Below, piece by piece: positions 41,887 through 51,318 of a stretch of DNA of 57,011 bases (positions are counted from its first letter, which is position 1; every line of letters starts with the position of its first letter). The position numbers and the translations under genes were made by a program. The notes beneath the pieces are model-generated. The model ran no database searches, was not told the DNA's origin, and worked only from the letters and a program-made list of their open reading frames with translations. Source of the stretch: Sulfobacillus acidophilus (GTDB lineage: Bacteria > Bacillota > Sulfobacillia > Sulfobacillales > Sulfobacillaceae); assembly GCA_003023745.1 (NCBI GenBank), contig PXYV01000015.1, forward strand, positions 1 to 57,011, read 5' to 3'.

Positions 41887-43581
41887 ATGGGACAGTCTGT
41901 GGAGGAAATCAAGGGTGAAAGTCAGCACTTGCGGGGCCATCTGTATTCGGATCTCTATGAGTCCCATGACATGGGCGTGTCGGAAGCAAGCCGCCAGTTG
42001 CTGAAGTTTTTTGGAATGTACCAGCAAGACAATCGCGATCGCCGCCAAATTCGCAAAAGCGCGGGGTTGCCAAGCGCGTATCACTTTATGGTACGGATTG
42101 CGCTTGCGGGGGGAACACTCACAGCGCAACAATATTGCGCCATTGACGCGCTGGCCGATACCCTCGGTCAGGGTGACTTTCGTTTAACATCGCGTCAAGC
42201 AGTCCAACTGCACGGTGTGGCCAAGGGTGATTTAGCAGCCTTGGTGACGACTGTGCAACGAGTGGGGATGACGACGCTCGCGGGCTGTGGCGACGTTGAA
42301 CGCAACATTATGTCGTGTCCAGCCCCCGATCCGCTGCGCGATCAGGTGCAGGCCATTGCCGCGCAGTTGTCGCAACATCTTAAGCCTAGAACCGGAGCCT
42401 ACTTGGAACTGTTCGTGGAAGGGCGCCGCGTCTATGAAATCGGTGAAACCGAGCCGCTCTACGGTGAGCGTTATTTACCGCGCAAGTTTAAGACGGCGTT
42501 TGCCATTGCCGGTGACAACTGCACCGATGTCTACAGTGACGATATCGGGATTGTGGTACACGCGTCGAACCATCAAATTCAACAATATACCATCTTGGTC
42601 GGGGGTGGACTGGGCCACTCGCATGGGCTGCCACGCACGGGGCCCTACTTGGCACAACCTCTAGGCACCATCGCGAGGCATGAATTAGTCCCGGTCGTCG
42701 AGGCAATTTTGACCATCCAACGTGATTACGGCAACCGTGATGATCGGCGCTATGCGCGCATGAAGTATCTTGTTGCGCAGTGGGGAATCGATGCTTTTCG
42801 ACGAGAAGTGCAACGGCGTAGCGAGGTTTTGTTGCAAGCTCCTCCGGAACTGGTGTGGGAAGCTCCAAATGACCATTTAGGATGGCATGAAGTCCACGCA
42901 GGCTTTGGATACCTGGGCGTCTACATTCCAGGCGGGAGGATGACCCCAACTCTCCGTTCTGCGCTACGAGTCGTGTTGCAGCGCTACCCCAGAGACCTTC
43001 GCATTACGCCCCAGCACAATCTTCTCATCTTAGACCTCGCGGAGAAGGAGGCCCGCCATATTGCAGAAATGCTGCACAACACAGGGATAGAGCCCGCCGA
43101 GACCATTTCTGTGATGCGTCGGTCGTCGATGGCGTGCGTCGCACTGCCGACCTGTGGACTCGCACTGGCTGAAGCGGAACGCGTATTTTTAGGTGTGCAG
43201 GAAGCGCTGGAGCGAGAATGGCGCGAGCTTGGCCTGGGAGATGAGAATCTGATTGTGCGCATGACCGGTTGTCCGAACAATTGTGTGCGTGTCGAATTGG
43301 CGGAGGTGGGATTTGTTGGATGTGCACCGGGTAAGTATCATATTTATTTCGGCGGCAGTCCTTATGGCACTCGACTGAGCCAAAAGTTTCGCGAGCGGGT
43401 TACCCTAGACGATTTAGTTCCAACGGTTCGTTCGGTGTTGCGCTGGTACGTTGAGGAGCGCCATCCTGGCCAGTCATTTGGGGACTGGGCCCATGCTCAG
43501 GGGGTCGACACTCTTTCTCGGCGTTGGGAACAGAGCACCTTGTTAGAAGGGCGCATGGTGCGCGCAGAAAACTTGTCGTGA
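41887..43581 (+). CDS. sir: Siroheme sulfite (or nitrite) reductase
   Basis: A 564-residue siroheme/[4Fe-4S] reductase of the sulfite/nitrite reductase family. The cluster-binding cysteines lie in ACVALPTC and GCPNNC, and YLPRKFKTAFAIAGDNCTD and RLTSRQAVQLHG are the siroheme-binding and N-terminal half-domain marks. It reduces sulfite to sulfide with six electrons; gene order with APS reductase and ATP sulfurylase favours sulfite over nitrite. The electron donor (ferredoxin or NADPH flavoprotein) is not in the window. AAGGGAG precedes the ATG. Confidence 0.9.
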   Translation: MGQSVEEIKGESQHLRGHLYSDLYESHDMGVSEASRQLLKFFGMYQQDNRDRRQIRKSAGLPSAYHFMVRIALAGGTLTAQQYCAIDALADTLGQGDFRLTSRQAVQLHGVAKGDLAALVTTVQRVGMTTLAGCGDVERNIMSCPAPDPLRDQVQAIAAQLSQHLKPRTGAYLELFVEGRRVYEIGETEPLYGERYLPRKFKTAFAIAGDNCTDVYSDDIGIVVHASNHQIQQYTILVGGGLGHSHGLPRTGPYLAQPLGTIARHELVPVVEAILTIQRDYGNRDDRRYARMKYLVAQWGIDAFRREVQRRSEVLLQAPPELVWEAPNDHLGWHEVHAGFGYLGVYIPGGRMTPTLRSALRVVLQRYPRDLRITPQHNLLILDLAEKEARHIAEMLHNTGIEPAETISVMRRSSMACVALPTCGLALAEAERVFLGVQEALEREWRELGLGDENLIVRMTGCPNNCVRVELAEVGFVGCAPGKYHIYFGGSPYGTRLSQKFRERVTLDDLVPTVRSVLRWYVEERHPGQSFGDWAHAQGVDTLSRRWEQSTLLEGRMVRAENLS

Positions 43582-43635
43582 CCGAAACAGCCAATCGTTC
43601 TAGCAAATTACGATGGCAACAGGAGGTGAGCATGC

Positions 43636-44319
43636 GTGAATGAGACTGATGCCGCACAGGCTGGTACTGTGCTTTACGGTAAAGCGCCGCTTGATATTTT
43701 GCGCTGGGCGTATCAAACGTTTGGCGACCGCGTCACGATTGCGTCAAGCTTTGGCGTGGAAGATGTCGTCTTGATCGATTTGGCGACGCGGGTCTATCCA
43801 CGTCCGGACGTATTTTTCCTGGATACGGATCTCTTGTTTCACCAAACCTATCAGACCATGCAAGACGTGACGAGACGATACCCCATTGCAATGCGGCGTA
43901 TTCGCGCCGGACTTTCTTTGGCACAGCAGGCACAACAATATGGCGAGGCATTGTGGGAGCGTGACCCTGATCAATGTTGTTTTCTGCGCAAGGTGAGTTC
44001 GCTTAACCGCGCCCTGGATGGGTACGAGGCCTGGATTACCGGCATGCGGCGCGAGCAGAGCGCTACACGTGCCCACATTGGGGTGGTGGAGTGGGACGAA
44101 AAGAGGCAGCTCGTTAAGATTAATCCGCTGGCACTGATGACAACCGGAGCGCTATGGGAGTGGGTTAGGTTGAACCACGTGCCGTACAATCCCTTGCACG
44201 ATCAAGGCTTTCCTAGTATCGGCTGTATGCCGTGTACCCGGGCTGTCGCTGCAGGAGAAGATGCGCGAGCGGGGCGCTGGTCAGGATTCAGCAAAAAGGA
44301 GTGTGGCCTACACGAATGA
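43636..44319 (+). CDS. cysH: Adenylyl-sulfate (APS) reductase, cysH type
   Basis: A 227-residue thioredoxin-dependent reductase. SSFGVEDVVLIDL is the PP-loop. The [4Fe-4S] cysteine pairs CC (DQCCFLRK) and CxxC (GCMPC), plus the C-terminal ECGLH nucleophile, mark it as the APS-using bacterial type and not the cluster-free PAPS type. It makes sulfite from APS produced by Sat. GTG at 43636 has AGGAGGTGA upstream. Its stop shares ATGA with the sat start. Confidence 0.95.
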   Translation: MNETDAAQAGTVLYGKAPLDILRWAYQTFGDRVTIASSFGVEDVVLIDLATRVYPRPDVFFLDTDLLFHQTYQTMQDVTRRYPIAMRRIRAGLSLAQQAQQYGEALWERDPDQCCFLRKVSSLNRALDGYEAWITGMRREQSATRAHIGVVEWDEKRQLVKINPLALMTTGALWEWVRLNHVPYNPLHDQGFPSIGCMPCTRAVAAGEDARAGRWSGFSKKECGLHE

Positions 44320-45413
44320 GATTGAAGATGCCCCAACCTGGCGCAAAGGACCGGTTTGTTGCCATTGAAATGGGAGCGACTGAGACACAAGATGCCGCCC
44401 TCTTGGTACACGGCGCCTATGCGCCCTTGACCACGTTCATGAATCAGTCGCAGTACCAATCCGTCCTTCACTCTATGCGTTTGCCCGAAGGGGCACTTTT
44501 TCCCATGCCGATCGTGTTGCCGGTGGCAAGTGAGATCGCCCAGCGGTTAATTCCCGGGCAAGTCGTCGCACTTCGCGGTTCCAATGGTTGGACGGGTGAA
44601 CTGCGGGTCACGCAGACGTTTGAGCGGGATCTGCAGCGTGAAGCTCAACTCGTTTATGGCACCACGAGTTGCCAGCACCCCGGGGTTGCTACGTTGTTGC
44701 AATCTCCAGCTTGGTGTGCTGCAGGCTCAGTCACACTGTGTCGTGAAGGTGAGTCGATGTTTCCTGAAGCGCAGTGGCCGCACCAGGTGCGGGCAGCCAT
44801 TACTGAAATGGGATGGGAAACCGTGACGTTCTTCCAAACCCGCAATCCGCCTCATCGTGCGCACGAGTATATGCTAAAACTGGCGTTGGAAGCGACCGAC
44901 GGGCTCGTCATCCACCCTTTGGTGGGCCCGACCAAGCGCGATGATGTGCCAGCAACGATTCGGATGGCTGCCTACCGTACCCTCATCCGAGAGTATTTCC
45001 CAGGCGATCGCGTGTTATTGGCGACCTTTGGCGGCGCGATGCGCTACGCCGGACCGCGGGAAGCTCTCTTTCACGGGCTGGTGCGCAAAAATTATGGCGC
45101 GACGCACGTGATCGTTGGCCGCGATGCCGCTGGGGTCGGAACATTCTATTCACCGATGCGGGCGACCCAGCTCTTTCGTTCCCTGGCTGGCGATATTGGC
45201 GTGACACCGCTGTGCTTTGACCAGATCGGCTATTGCTGCAAATGCCAGAGCCTAGCCTCGGATCGTACCTGTCCGCACCGTTCTGACTGGTTGGCAATGT
45301 CGGGCACGATGGTCCGAGACCTTTTGCGGCACCGCGAGAGTCCTCCTATCGAAGTCATGCGGCCTGAGATCGCCACGATCCTGATGACCTATTACCGTTC
45401 GCAGGAGGGCTAG
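44316..45413 (+). CDS. sat: Sulfate adenylyltransferase (ATP sulfurylase)
   Basis: A 365-residue ATP sulfurylase. QTRNPPHRAHEYMLK holds the HxxH nucleotide site, and VGRDAAGVG and LVGPTKRDDVP are further active-site blocks. A late CCKCQSLASDRTCPH stretch looks like the zinc-binding site of bacterial Sat. It makes APS from sulfate and ATP for CysH. ATG at 44316 overlaps the cysH stop; AAAGGAG lies upstream. It is followed by the siroheme genes after one base. Confidence 0.95.
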   Translation: MRLKMPQPGAKDRFVAIEMGATETQDAALLVHGAYAPLTTFMNQSQYQSVLHSMRLPEGALFPMPIVLPVASEIAQRLIPGQVVALRGSNGWTGELRVTQTFERDLQREAQLVYGTTSCQHPGVATLLQSPAWCAAGSVTLCREGESMFPEAQWPHQVRAAITEMGWETVTFFQTRNPPHRAHEYMLKLALEATDGLVIHPLVGPTKRDDVPATIRMAAYRTLIREYFPGDRVLLATFGGAMRYAGPREALFHGLVRKNYGATHVIVGRDAAGVGTFYSPMRATQLFRSLAGDIGVTPLCFDQIGYCCKCQSLASDRTCPHRSDWLAMSGTMVRDLLRHRESPPIEVMRPEIATILMTYYRSQEG

Positions 45414-45414
45414 C

Positions 45415-45999
45415 ATGGGATATTTTCCGGTGATGGTCGATATGGAGGGAAAATCGGTCGCAATTGTCGGGAGTACGAGCGCAGCCCAGCAAAAAACACG
45501 CCAGCTTGTCGCAGTGGGAGCGCAGGTGACCGTGTTCGGGTGCGGACTTGAGCCAGCCCTGCCGAGGAGCACGGGGTTGTCGGTTCGGGTGTACGACCGG
45601 TTACCCCAACCTGAAGATTTGATGACGTGCGTGCTGGTGATCGCGGCGCATGCCGATGGTACCGTCAATCAAGCGGTGCGGTTAATGGCGGACCGAGTTC
45701 GGGTCTTGGTCAATGTGGTTGACGACCGGGAAGCCTCAAATTGCATTATGGTCAGTCAGTTGCGGCGCGGGGATTTAGTCGTCGGTGTGTCGACGAGCGG
45801 CATTGCTCCTGGATTAGCCCGGCGCATTCGCTTGGAATTAGAGCCCCTATTCGGCTCGGACTGGGCCCAATGGCTGACACGGTTTGGTGTGTTGCGAAAA
45901 GAGATTTTAGCCCACCCAGATCCGATGACGCGCCGCCAGTTACTGACACGGGAAGAAGAGCGCGTAATGGCGAGGTGGACGCCTTGTCAGCGAAAGTGA
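45415..45999 (+). CDS. Precorrin-2 dehydrogenase/siroheme synthase (N-terminal CysG type)
   Basis: A 194-residue protein similar to the N-terminal half of CysG and to Bacillus YlnF/Met8. FPVMVDMEGKSVAIVGST is the NAD-binding entry, VLVNVVDDREASNCI the conserved mid block, and DLVVGVSTSGIAPGLARRIR the last. It oxidises precorrin-2 to sirohydrochlorin and may also insert iron. It makes siroheme for the sulfite reductase upstream. GGAGGG precedes the ATG. It overlaps the next gene by 16 bases. Confidence 0.9.
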   Translation: MGYFPVMVDMEGKSVAIVGSTSAAQQKTRQLVAVGAQVTVFGCGLEPALPRSTGLSVRVYDRLPQPEDLMTCVLVIAAHADGTVNQAVRLMADRVRVLVNVVDDREASNCIMVSQLRRGDLVVGVSTSGIAPGLARRIRLELEPLFGSDWAQWLTRFGVLRKEILAHPDPMTRRQLLTREEERVMARWTPCQRK

Positions 46000-46763
46000 A
46001 GGGCTACGTGTATCTTGTGGGGGCAGGTCCGGGATCGGCCGACTTGCTGACGGTTCGTGCCGTGCAACTATTGGCTAGAGCGGATGCGGTGTTGTACGAC
46101 CACCTTATCAGTCCCGAGGTGTTGGGGTATGTACGAGTTGGCGCAATCCAAGAGTGTGTCGGTAAAGAGCCAGGGGGCCTGGGATGGCCGCAAGACCGCA
46201 TTAACCATCGACTGATTGTCTTAGCCCAGTGCGGTCAACAAGTGGTTCGTCTCAAGGGCGGCGACCCATTCGTGTTCGGCCGGGGCGGAGAAGAGCTGCT
46301 GGCGTTGGCGGAAGCGGGAATTGTGGCGGAGGTGGTGCCCGGCGTGTCATCTGCCTGGTCAGCGCCGGCATTGGCTAATATTCCGGTGACGATGCGCGGG
46401 GTAAGTGCGGGAGTGGTCGTGTTGTCGGGTCATGCACCAGCGCGGTTGGCGTGGGACGCCCTCGTCAAGAGTGGGTGCACCCTGGTGTTCTTGATGGCCA
46501 TGGCAAAGACGCGGGAGATTTCCCGCCATCTTATTGCCCATGGTCTAGATGCCATGACGCCGGTTGCGATTGTTGAACGAGCCGGGACATCTTGCGCGCG
46601 CACAGTCATGTCCTCGGTCGTGCAATTGCCGGACGCGGTTGTCCAGCACGGCCTCACCAGCCCGGCTGTCATTGTCGTGGGAAACGTCGCAAAAGTACCC
46701 GAGCGGGTACAAAAAGCCTTGGCACTGGCACAATGGCGCGTTGGTGAAGAGGCTACGAAGTGA
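45984..46763 (+). CDS. cobA: Uroporphyrinogen-III C-methyltransferase
   Basis: A 259-residue SUMT (CobA/YlnD type). VYLVGAGPGSADLLTVRA binds SAM, VVRLKGGDPFVFGRGGEE and VVPGVSSAWSAPALANIPVT are the other family blocks. It methylates uroporphyrinogen III twice to precorrin-2, the substrate of the previous gene product. TTG at 45984 is taken because GAGGTGG lies 6 bases upstream and the family N-terminus begins there. It is the last gene of the sulfur operon. Confidence 0.9.
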   Translation: MSAKVKGYVYLVGAGPGSADLLTVRAVQLLARADAVLYDHLISPEVLGYVRVGAIQECVGKEPGGLGWPQDRINHRLIVLAQCGQQVVRLKGGDPFVFGRGGEELLALAEAGIVAEVVPGVSSAWSAPALANIPVTMRGVSAGVVVLSGHAPARLAWDALVKSGCTLVFLMAMAKTREISRHLIAHGLDAMTPVAIVERAGTSCARTVMSSVVQLPDAVVQHGLTSPAVIVVGNVAKVPERVQKALALAQWRVGEEATK

Positions 46764-47114
46764 AGCCGGGGCGTGTGGGAAGATCCCGAGACCAGGGAGC
46801 GAGGTCGTCTATCTTCGGCGGAATCTCGTCGGCTCGCTACCCTAACATCATGACATGTGCTTGCTTTTCTGTCCCCAAGCCAATTCCACATTGCGCCACA
46901 TAAAGCATCGTGCAAAAACTACTAAATGAGCGGTCAAATCGGGCTTTGCAGGCGATCGTCCGCGGCGCCCTCCAGCTCTCATGGTCGGTGCCGCCGTCCC
47001 GATGGTGCGAACGTGATTTCCTTTATCATGGGGAATTTTGGGCCTGTGCATTTAGCGTTGAACGGTTCCCACCTAGCAATGGTCTGAGGCGGGTTGATCG
47101 AACTTTGGCGTGAA
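46764..47114. other. Gene-free stretch after the sulfur operon
   Basis: About 350 bp between convergent genes. A protein-like end (VISFIMGNFGPVHLALNGSH) can be read on the plus strand near 47020-47085 without a start or ribosome binding site; it may be chance or a relic. No terminator with a T-run was seen. Confidence 0.4.
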
Positions 47115-47690
47115 CTATTGATCGGGGAGGATTTCATCCATCTTTTCTGTGTCGGGCACAGTTCCCGACATGACGACCCAGTGCACCTTATCGTCGGAAA
47201 GATCTGGAGACCATTTAGCTACGTAGAGTATGATCCACCGACAATAGGCGCGCGGCCCATTCTTTTGATGATGTTTTACCGAGGCCATCAGCCGCCGGAT
47301 TACTGATCCCCACTGGGTGAAATGAAACTGTTCGTCTTCGGGGGTTTTCCAATACTCGAGCGCTGCGGCCTTCACTTCTCCATTGGTTTCCGGATCAAAA
47401 GCTTGCTGCAGGGCTGCGGCCAGTTGACGGACCCCGTCTGATAGTTGGGCCCAGTTTCGCTGGGGCTGATTCGTGAGTCTGTCGTAAATCAGGAGGCCGC
47501 AGGCTGCCAAAGCTTGTAAAATTTCATCATCGGAATGGATGAGGTCCTGGGTCACGAAGCGCGCGATTTGTTCATCCAACGTTTGAAAGCATTGGGCCAA
47601 CGATTCCTCTTCGCCGCGCACATCGGGGAAAAAGTCTTGGATGCGCAAAAACTCACGAATCACGTTGGTTGAGGACAATTCACCCGCCAT
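47115..47690 (-). CDS. Hypothetical protein
   Basis: A 191-residue, mostly helical and acidic soluble protein. No family recognised. Parts such as VIREFLRIQDFFPDVRGEEE, TQDLIHSDDEILQALAACGL and FTQWGSVIRRLMASVKHH suggest a helical bundle. No signal peptide, membrane segment or catalytic motif. AGAGG lies 8 bases upstream of the ATG at 47690. Flanked by gene-free DNA on both sides. Confidence 0.7.
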   Translation of the reverse strand: MAGELSSTNVIREFLRIQDFFPDVRGEEESLAQCFQTLDEQIARFVTQDLIHSDDEILQALAACGLLIYDRLTNQPQRNWAQLSDGVRQLAAALQQAFDPETNGEVKAAALEYWKTPEDEQFHFTQWGSVIRRLMASVKHHQKNGPRAYCRWIILYVAKWSPDLSDDKVHWVVMSGTVPDTEKMDEILPDQ

Positions 47691-48003
47691 AGGATACGCC
47701 TCTTTTCGCAAAGTTGTTCTTCATTGTCATAACATAGCATACTGGGCTGCAGGCGTTAAGATTGATCACTGCTGAAAATATCATCAATCGATGATGCGAC
47801 CGATGCGCCAATACATCATGCATGTCGCACGGGGGCCGCGAGGGCTGCAAACGATGCCAATTCGCCATTGGATGCCCTGTTTTCTAACGAAATCCCTGCC
47901 ACAAGTCGAATCGGAGTGCGGAATATCCCTAAGATGTGGTGGGAGGAGGAAATGTCGCTTTTTATCGCGAATGCGTATCAGAGGCGGTCAGGAGGGATCA
48001 GGC
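47691..48003. other. Gene-free stretch before the GGDEF gene
   Basis: About 310 bp. The plus frame running upstream from the GGDEF gene to 47791 has unnatural composition and no ribosome binding site there. It probably holds the promoters of the two divergent genes, none of them clear by eye. Confidence 0.4.
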
Positions 48004-49008
48004 ATGGGCGATGCACACGAGGTCTCGGTATCCTGGGACGCGATTCGCATGCAAATGGAGGTGATGAACGCACTCGTGACCGGTGCCCCTGTGGTCGAGA
48101 TCTTAGAAATTCTCCTCAAGGCTATCCATGTCCGATTCGCTGAGGCCGGCTTGGCCATCTGGACGCTGCATGGATACCCGCGATCGTTTGAACCGGTGTG
48201 GAGGATGGGAGCTCAGTTGGGACTGTCCAACGCATTGACAGCAGTCGACGACATTGCCGTCAATCCCGATTTTGAGCAGTCGCACTACCCAACCGAACTT
48301 GCCGACGCGTTGGGCAGGTCGGATGGCCTGCGATGGTTTGCCGTAAAGAATACCAAAACTCGTCTGGTGGGATGGCTCGTCGTGGAAAGTGTCAGCCCCT
48401 GGTCGGATGCACAGACATTCATTATCGAACAATACATCCGCATGGCGGGCCTTATTATTGAAAAGGCTCAGCTGGATGAGGAGAATTACTTCTTAGCCTA
48501 CCACGATTATCTAACCGAGGTTCCCAATCGTCGACTATTTCATCAACGGCTGGAGCAGTATTTGCAGGAAGCCCAGGATTCGTTTGATCCGGTGTCGCTG
48601 GTGTTATTGGATGTTGACCGCTTTAAGGCAATCAATGATACTTATGGTCATCGCGCCGGCGATGAAGTGCTGCGCGCGGTCGCGCGCCGTTTAATCGCAG
48701 GCATCCAGCCAAAAGACACCGTGGCCCGGATGGGGGGCGACGAATTTGGCCTCATCTTTCCCGGATTAGATGGGCCACATGCGGTGGACCAGGTTAAGGC
48801 TTTGATGACCCGACTGGCCGACCCACTCACAGAAATTCATGCGCTGACGGTTCAGACCTCGGCCGGCGTAGCCACCTGTCCCCATCACGCGACCACCGTC
48901 GATGCTTTGCTGCATTGTGCCGATACCGCCCTGTATGAGGCCAAGCAAATGCCGACATACGGCGTCGTGCTTTACAGCCCAAGCCCAAGTCTGGGCCTAA
49001 CCGACTAA
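48004..49008 (+). CDS. Diguanylate cyclase with N-terminal sensor domain
   Basis: A 334-residue protein. The N-terminal 150 residues look like a GAF sensor (ILEILLKAIHVRFAEAGLAIW, then WLVVESVSPWSDAQTFIIEQYIRMAGLII). The GGDEF domain follows: YHDYLTEVPNRRLFHQRL, LLDVDRFKAINDTYGHRAGDEVL and an intact active site RMGGDEFG. The product-inhibition I-site RxxD is absent; the place reads QPKD. It should make c-di-GMP from GTP in the cytosol. ATG at 48004 has CAGGAGGG upstream. The end of the protein is shorter than usual. Confidence 0.85.
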   Translation: MGDAHEVSVSWDAIRMQMEVMNALVTGAPVVEILEILLKAIHVRFAEAGLAIWTLHGYPRSFEPVWRMGAQLGLSNALTAVDDIAVNPDFEQSHYPTELADALGRSDGLRWFAVKNTKTRLVGWLVVESVSPWSDAQTFIIEQYIRMAGLIIEKAQLDEENYFLAYHDYLTEVPNRRLFHQRLEQYLQEAQDSFDPVSLVLLDVDRFKAINDTYGHRAGDEVLRAVARRLIAGIQPKDTVARMGGDEFGLIFPGLDGPHAVDQVKALMTRLADPLTEIHALTVQTSAGVATCPHHATTVDALLHCADTALYEAKQMPTYGVVLYSPSPSLGLTD

Positions 49009-49176
49009 CCCAGCTCATGTCTAGGCGCGTGTCGAATCCGATACGGCAGCGGCGGCAATGCTGCAAATCTTGGCGCATCAACGTCGGGAGGGGCTGGACG
49101 GTCCCGCTATTCTCATCTGGTATCGGTGCGGCATTCACGATGTGGCCCGATCCGTTGCAGCCGAGCCGATCGCGGG

Positions 49177-50430
49177 TTAGGGCAAACGGTTTTCATTAAC
49201 GGACAGGACGGTGGGTGCGGCGGTACTGCTGCCGTCATCTTGGATCCACCACACTGACGTGCCGTTGACAGAGATGGTAAAGACGTTGGCCGGTATGACA
49301 GATGTGGGCACTTTCGTCCAGGTCTTAGACCCGGGTTTTAACACGAACCACTGCGGTTGCGTTTGATGGTTTACCGTCGCTTGTTCTAAGATGTCGCCAT
49401 TTCCGAGCATACGAGTCGTTTGGCTGCCCGCTTGCGCCTGGGGAATTTGAGGCAACGCCACGTATGTCCAAGTTTTACCGGCGTTGGAGGTATATTGCAG
49501 GGGATAGGCACCGTCTGGCTCGAGCAGAAGCGCTTTGCTTGAGGAGAGGATAGCCAGTGTGGTTGTGCCTACCATATTACTGAAGGTGGCCGCGGTGACC
49601 CACTTCCCATGGTGATTCAGGCGCAACACGGTTTGATACTCGCCAGCTCCCATCTGTCCGAAATTTCCATTTTGCATGGGGCCTAGTTGCAGCGCGAGGC
49701 CGTCTTGCGGTTTGGGCAGGGCGGAGGCATCAACCCACGATTTTCCACCGTTGCGGCTCGACTCCGCCGTCCAGTGTGTGCCGGCGGAGAAGTACGCGAT
49801 GACTGTGTGTCCCTGTGTGATATATCCACCGAAATCACCGGCTGTGTAGCCGTCGGGTATGGGAACGGAATTCCAAGACGCCCCTAAATTCATGGAATAA
49901 TAAGGGGTGTTGTAGATGGGTGGGATCGAACCACCGTACTTTTGGCTCGCGGCCTGGACGGCCACAAACAGGCTTTGCGGATACCCTTCGACCATGGTCA
50001 CAGAGGTTAAGGCGGGTTCTTCGTTCCCGCCAACGAGGACAGGGTACCCACTGGATTGCGCCAGCGCGGCAAGAGGTTGGGTGTGCACTGCTTTCCACTT
50101 TTTGTCCACGCGCAACCATAGCGTTCCGGGTGTGGTCTCGACGGCGATAATGCCGTGGCCAACGCTGACCGGAGTCGGCTCGTTGAAGGTGTTCGACGAT
50201 TGATTACTGGTAACCGACAATGGTTGAAAGCGCCCGAGCGAGTGCCAGGTTTTGGGCGCCAGGATCGTGAATGGGGTTGTCGCGAACGTAATCGACTGGC
50301 CGTTACGCAAAAATTGGTAGGACAGCGCTAAAAAGTTCTTGCCGGTTTTCAAAATTTCTCCTGATTCTACCCCAGCTGGAACCTGAAAGGATCCCTTGAT
50401 GGCGCCGTTGGCGGATTGCGTCAACTGCAC
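49177..50430 (-). CDS. BNR/sialidase-fold-like C-terminal part of an interrupted lipoprotein
   Basis: 417 residues of a beta-propeller-like extracellular protein: repeated SxNxGxTW-type units such as NLGASWNSVPIPDG, SSRNGGKSWVDASAL and YTSNAGKTWTYVALP, typical of BNR/Asp-box repeats. It is in frame with the lipoprotein upstream and separated from it only by one TAG (50440-50442). The nominal GTG start at 50430 has no good ribosome binding site. It is therefore most likely the rest of one 648-residue secreted protein. Function unknown. Confidence 0.6.
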   Translation of the reverse strand: MQLTQSANGAIKGSFQVPAGVESGEILKTGKNFLALSYQFLRNGQSITFATTPFTILAPKTWHSLGRFQPLSVTSNQSSNTFNEPTPVSVGHGIIAVETTPGTLWLRVDKKWKAVHTQPLAALAQSSGYPVLVGGNEEPALTSVTMVEGYPQSLFVAVQAASQKYGGSIPPIYNTPYYSMNLGASWNSVPIPDGYTAGDFGGYITQGHTVIAYFSAGTHWTAESSRNGGKSWVDASALPKPQDGLALQLGPMQNGNFGQMGAGEYQTVLRLNHHGKWVTAATFSNMVGTTTLAILSSSKALLLEPDGAYPLQYTSNAGKTWTYVALPQIPQAQAGSQTTRMLGNGDILEQATVNHQTQPQWFVLKPGSKTWTKVPTSVIPANVFTISVNGTSVWWIQDDGSSTAAPTVLSVNENRLP

Positions 50431-50439
50431 TGCAGGATA

Positions 50440-51123
50440 CTAGTTGGCTAGAGTGGCCGGGGGATTCCACAGCAATTGATAGCCGAAGGGTTGGCCGATA
50501 ATAGAGCTGAGAGGAGCCCAGCCACTTACATGAATGGTTGTTCCAGGGGTGCCGCGATCCGGGGTGAAGTGTAGTGAGGGTGCTCGGCGATGCACGGCGA
50601 TGGGGCCGGTCAGGGTAAAGGACCCGTGCGCTTGGGCTGGTCCCAAGGCACACCCCGAAACGGTAGGTCCTACACATGTGACGGTGATGGCATAGCGGCC
50701 TGCTACCAGGGCGTGCTCACCGTGACTGGTGAGCCACGGCACGGTGGGCACGTTGAACTTTAAGGTGTATTCACCAGGGTGAACCTTGGACCAGGTGATG
50801 CTTGTTGCCTCGATGTTAAGGCCCTGGTCTACCCCCCCAAACTGGACATTGCCTACCGGAGGGACGGCCTTTCGTTGCGCCGGTGTCATGGTGCTTACCG
50901 CTGGTACATACCCGGTGACGGTGACGAGCGTGCCCGGAGGTCCGGCGCCGGGTGTGACGTCGAGGCTCGTGGCCGATGGCGGGTGGGTCAGACGTTGGCT
51001 CGTTGAAGAGATTGCGGGGACAGATGTCCTCACCGAAAGAATGGATGTGGCGCTTACCTGACTGCCACATCCCGTGAGCGTCAAGAGGAGGGTTGCGGCT
51101 AACAGGGATGTCGTTCGAGGCAT
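50440..51123 (-). CDS. Secreted lipoprotein, N-terminal part, ended by an in-frame amber codon
   Basis: 227 residues. A clear lipoprotein signal (LLAATLLLTLTGC, cysteine near residue 18) is followed by a Ser/Thr-rich linker and two TIG/IPT-like strands built around VTPGAGPPGTLVTVTGYVP and FTPDRGTPGTTIHVSGWAP. The frame ends at TAG (50440-50442) right after the second such unit and continues in the same frame with the BNR-like part. GGGAG lies 8 bases upstream of the ATG at 51123. Either a pseudogene, a sequence error or a readthrough site. Confidence 0.7.
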   Translation of the reverse strand: MPRTTSLLAATLLLTLTGCGSQVSATSILSVRTSVPAISSTSQRLTHPPSATSLDVTPGAGPPGTLVTVTGYVPAVSTMTPAQRKAVPPVGNVQFGGVDQGLNIEATSITWSKVHPGEYTLKFNVPTVPWLTSHGEHALVAGRYAITVTCVGPTVSGCALGPAQAHGSFTLTGPIAVHRRAPSLHFTPDRGTPGTTIHVSGWAPLSSIIGQPFGYQLLWNPPATLAN

Positions 51124-51318
51124 GAAAGGAACTCCCTTCATATTTGACCTAACGTATCAAACGACGCCTGCACGAATAGGTTACGCTGTTGGACGGATGA
51201 AGAAGCCTAAAATGGTATTTCGATCAAACCCAGGCCAACCCTGCTGCCCACAGAGGAGTGGACAGCGAGGCGTGCGGCCGGGTTGCGTTGCTTCCCGTTG
51301 TGCATGCACGCAGTTCCA

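Noticed and set aside
41411..41887. N-terminal extension of the aquaporin to 422 residues
   Set aside because: It crosses the promoter and leader of the divergent sulfur operon; family N-terminus begins at the ATG at 41410.
49009..49176. Protein-like frame after the GGDEF gene (ARVESDTAAAAMLQILAHQ...)
   Set aside because: It has no start codon with a ribosome binding site and no recognisable family; may be a relic but cannot be supported.
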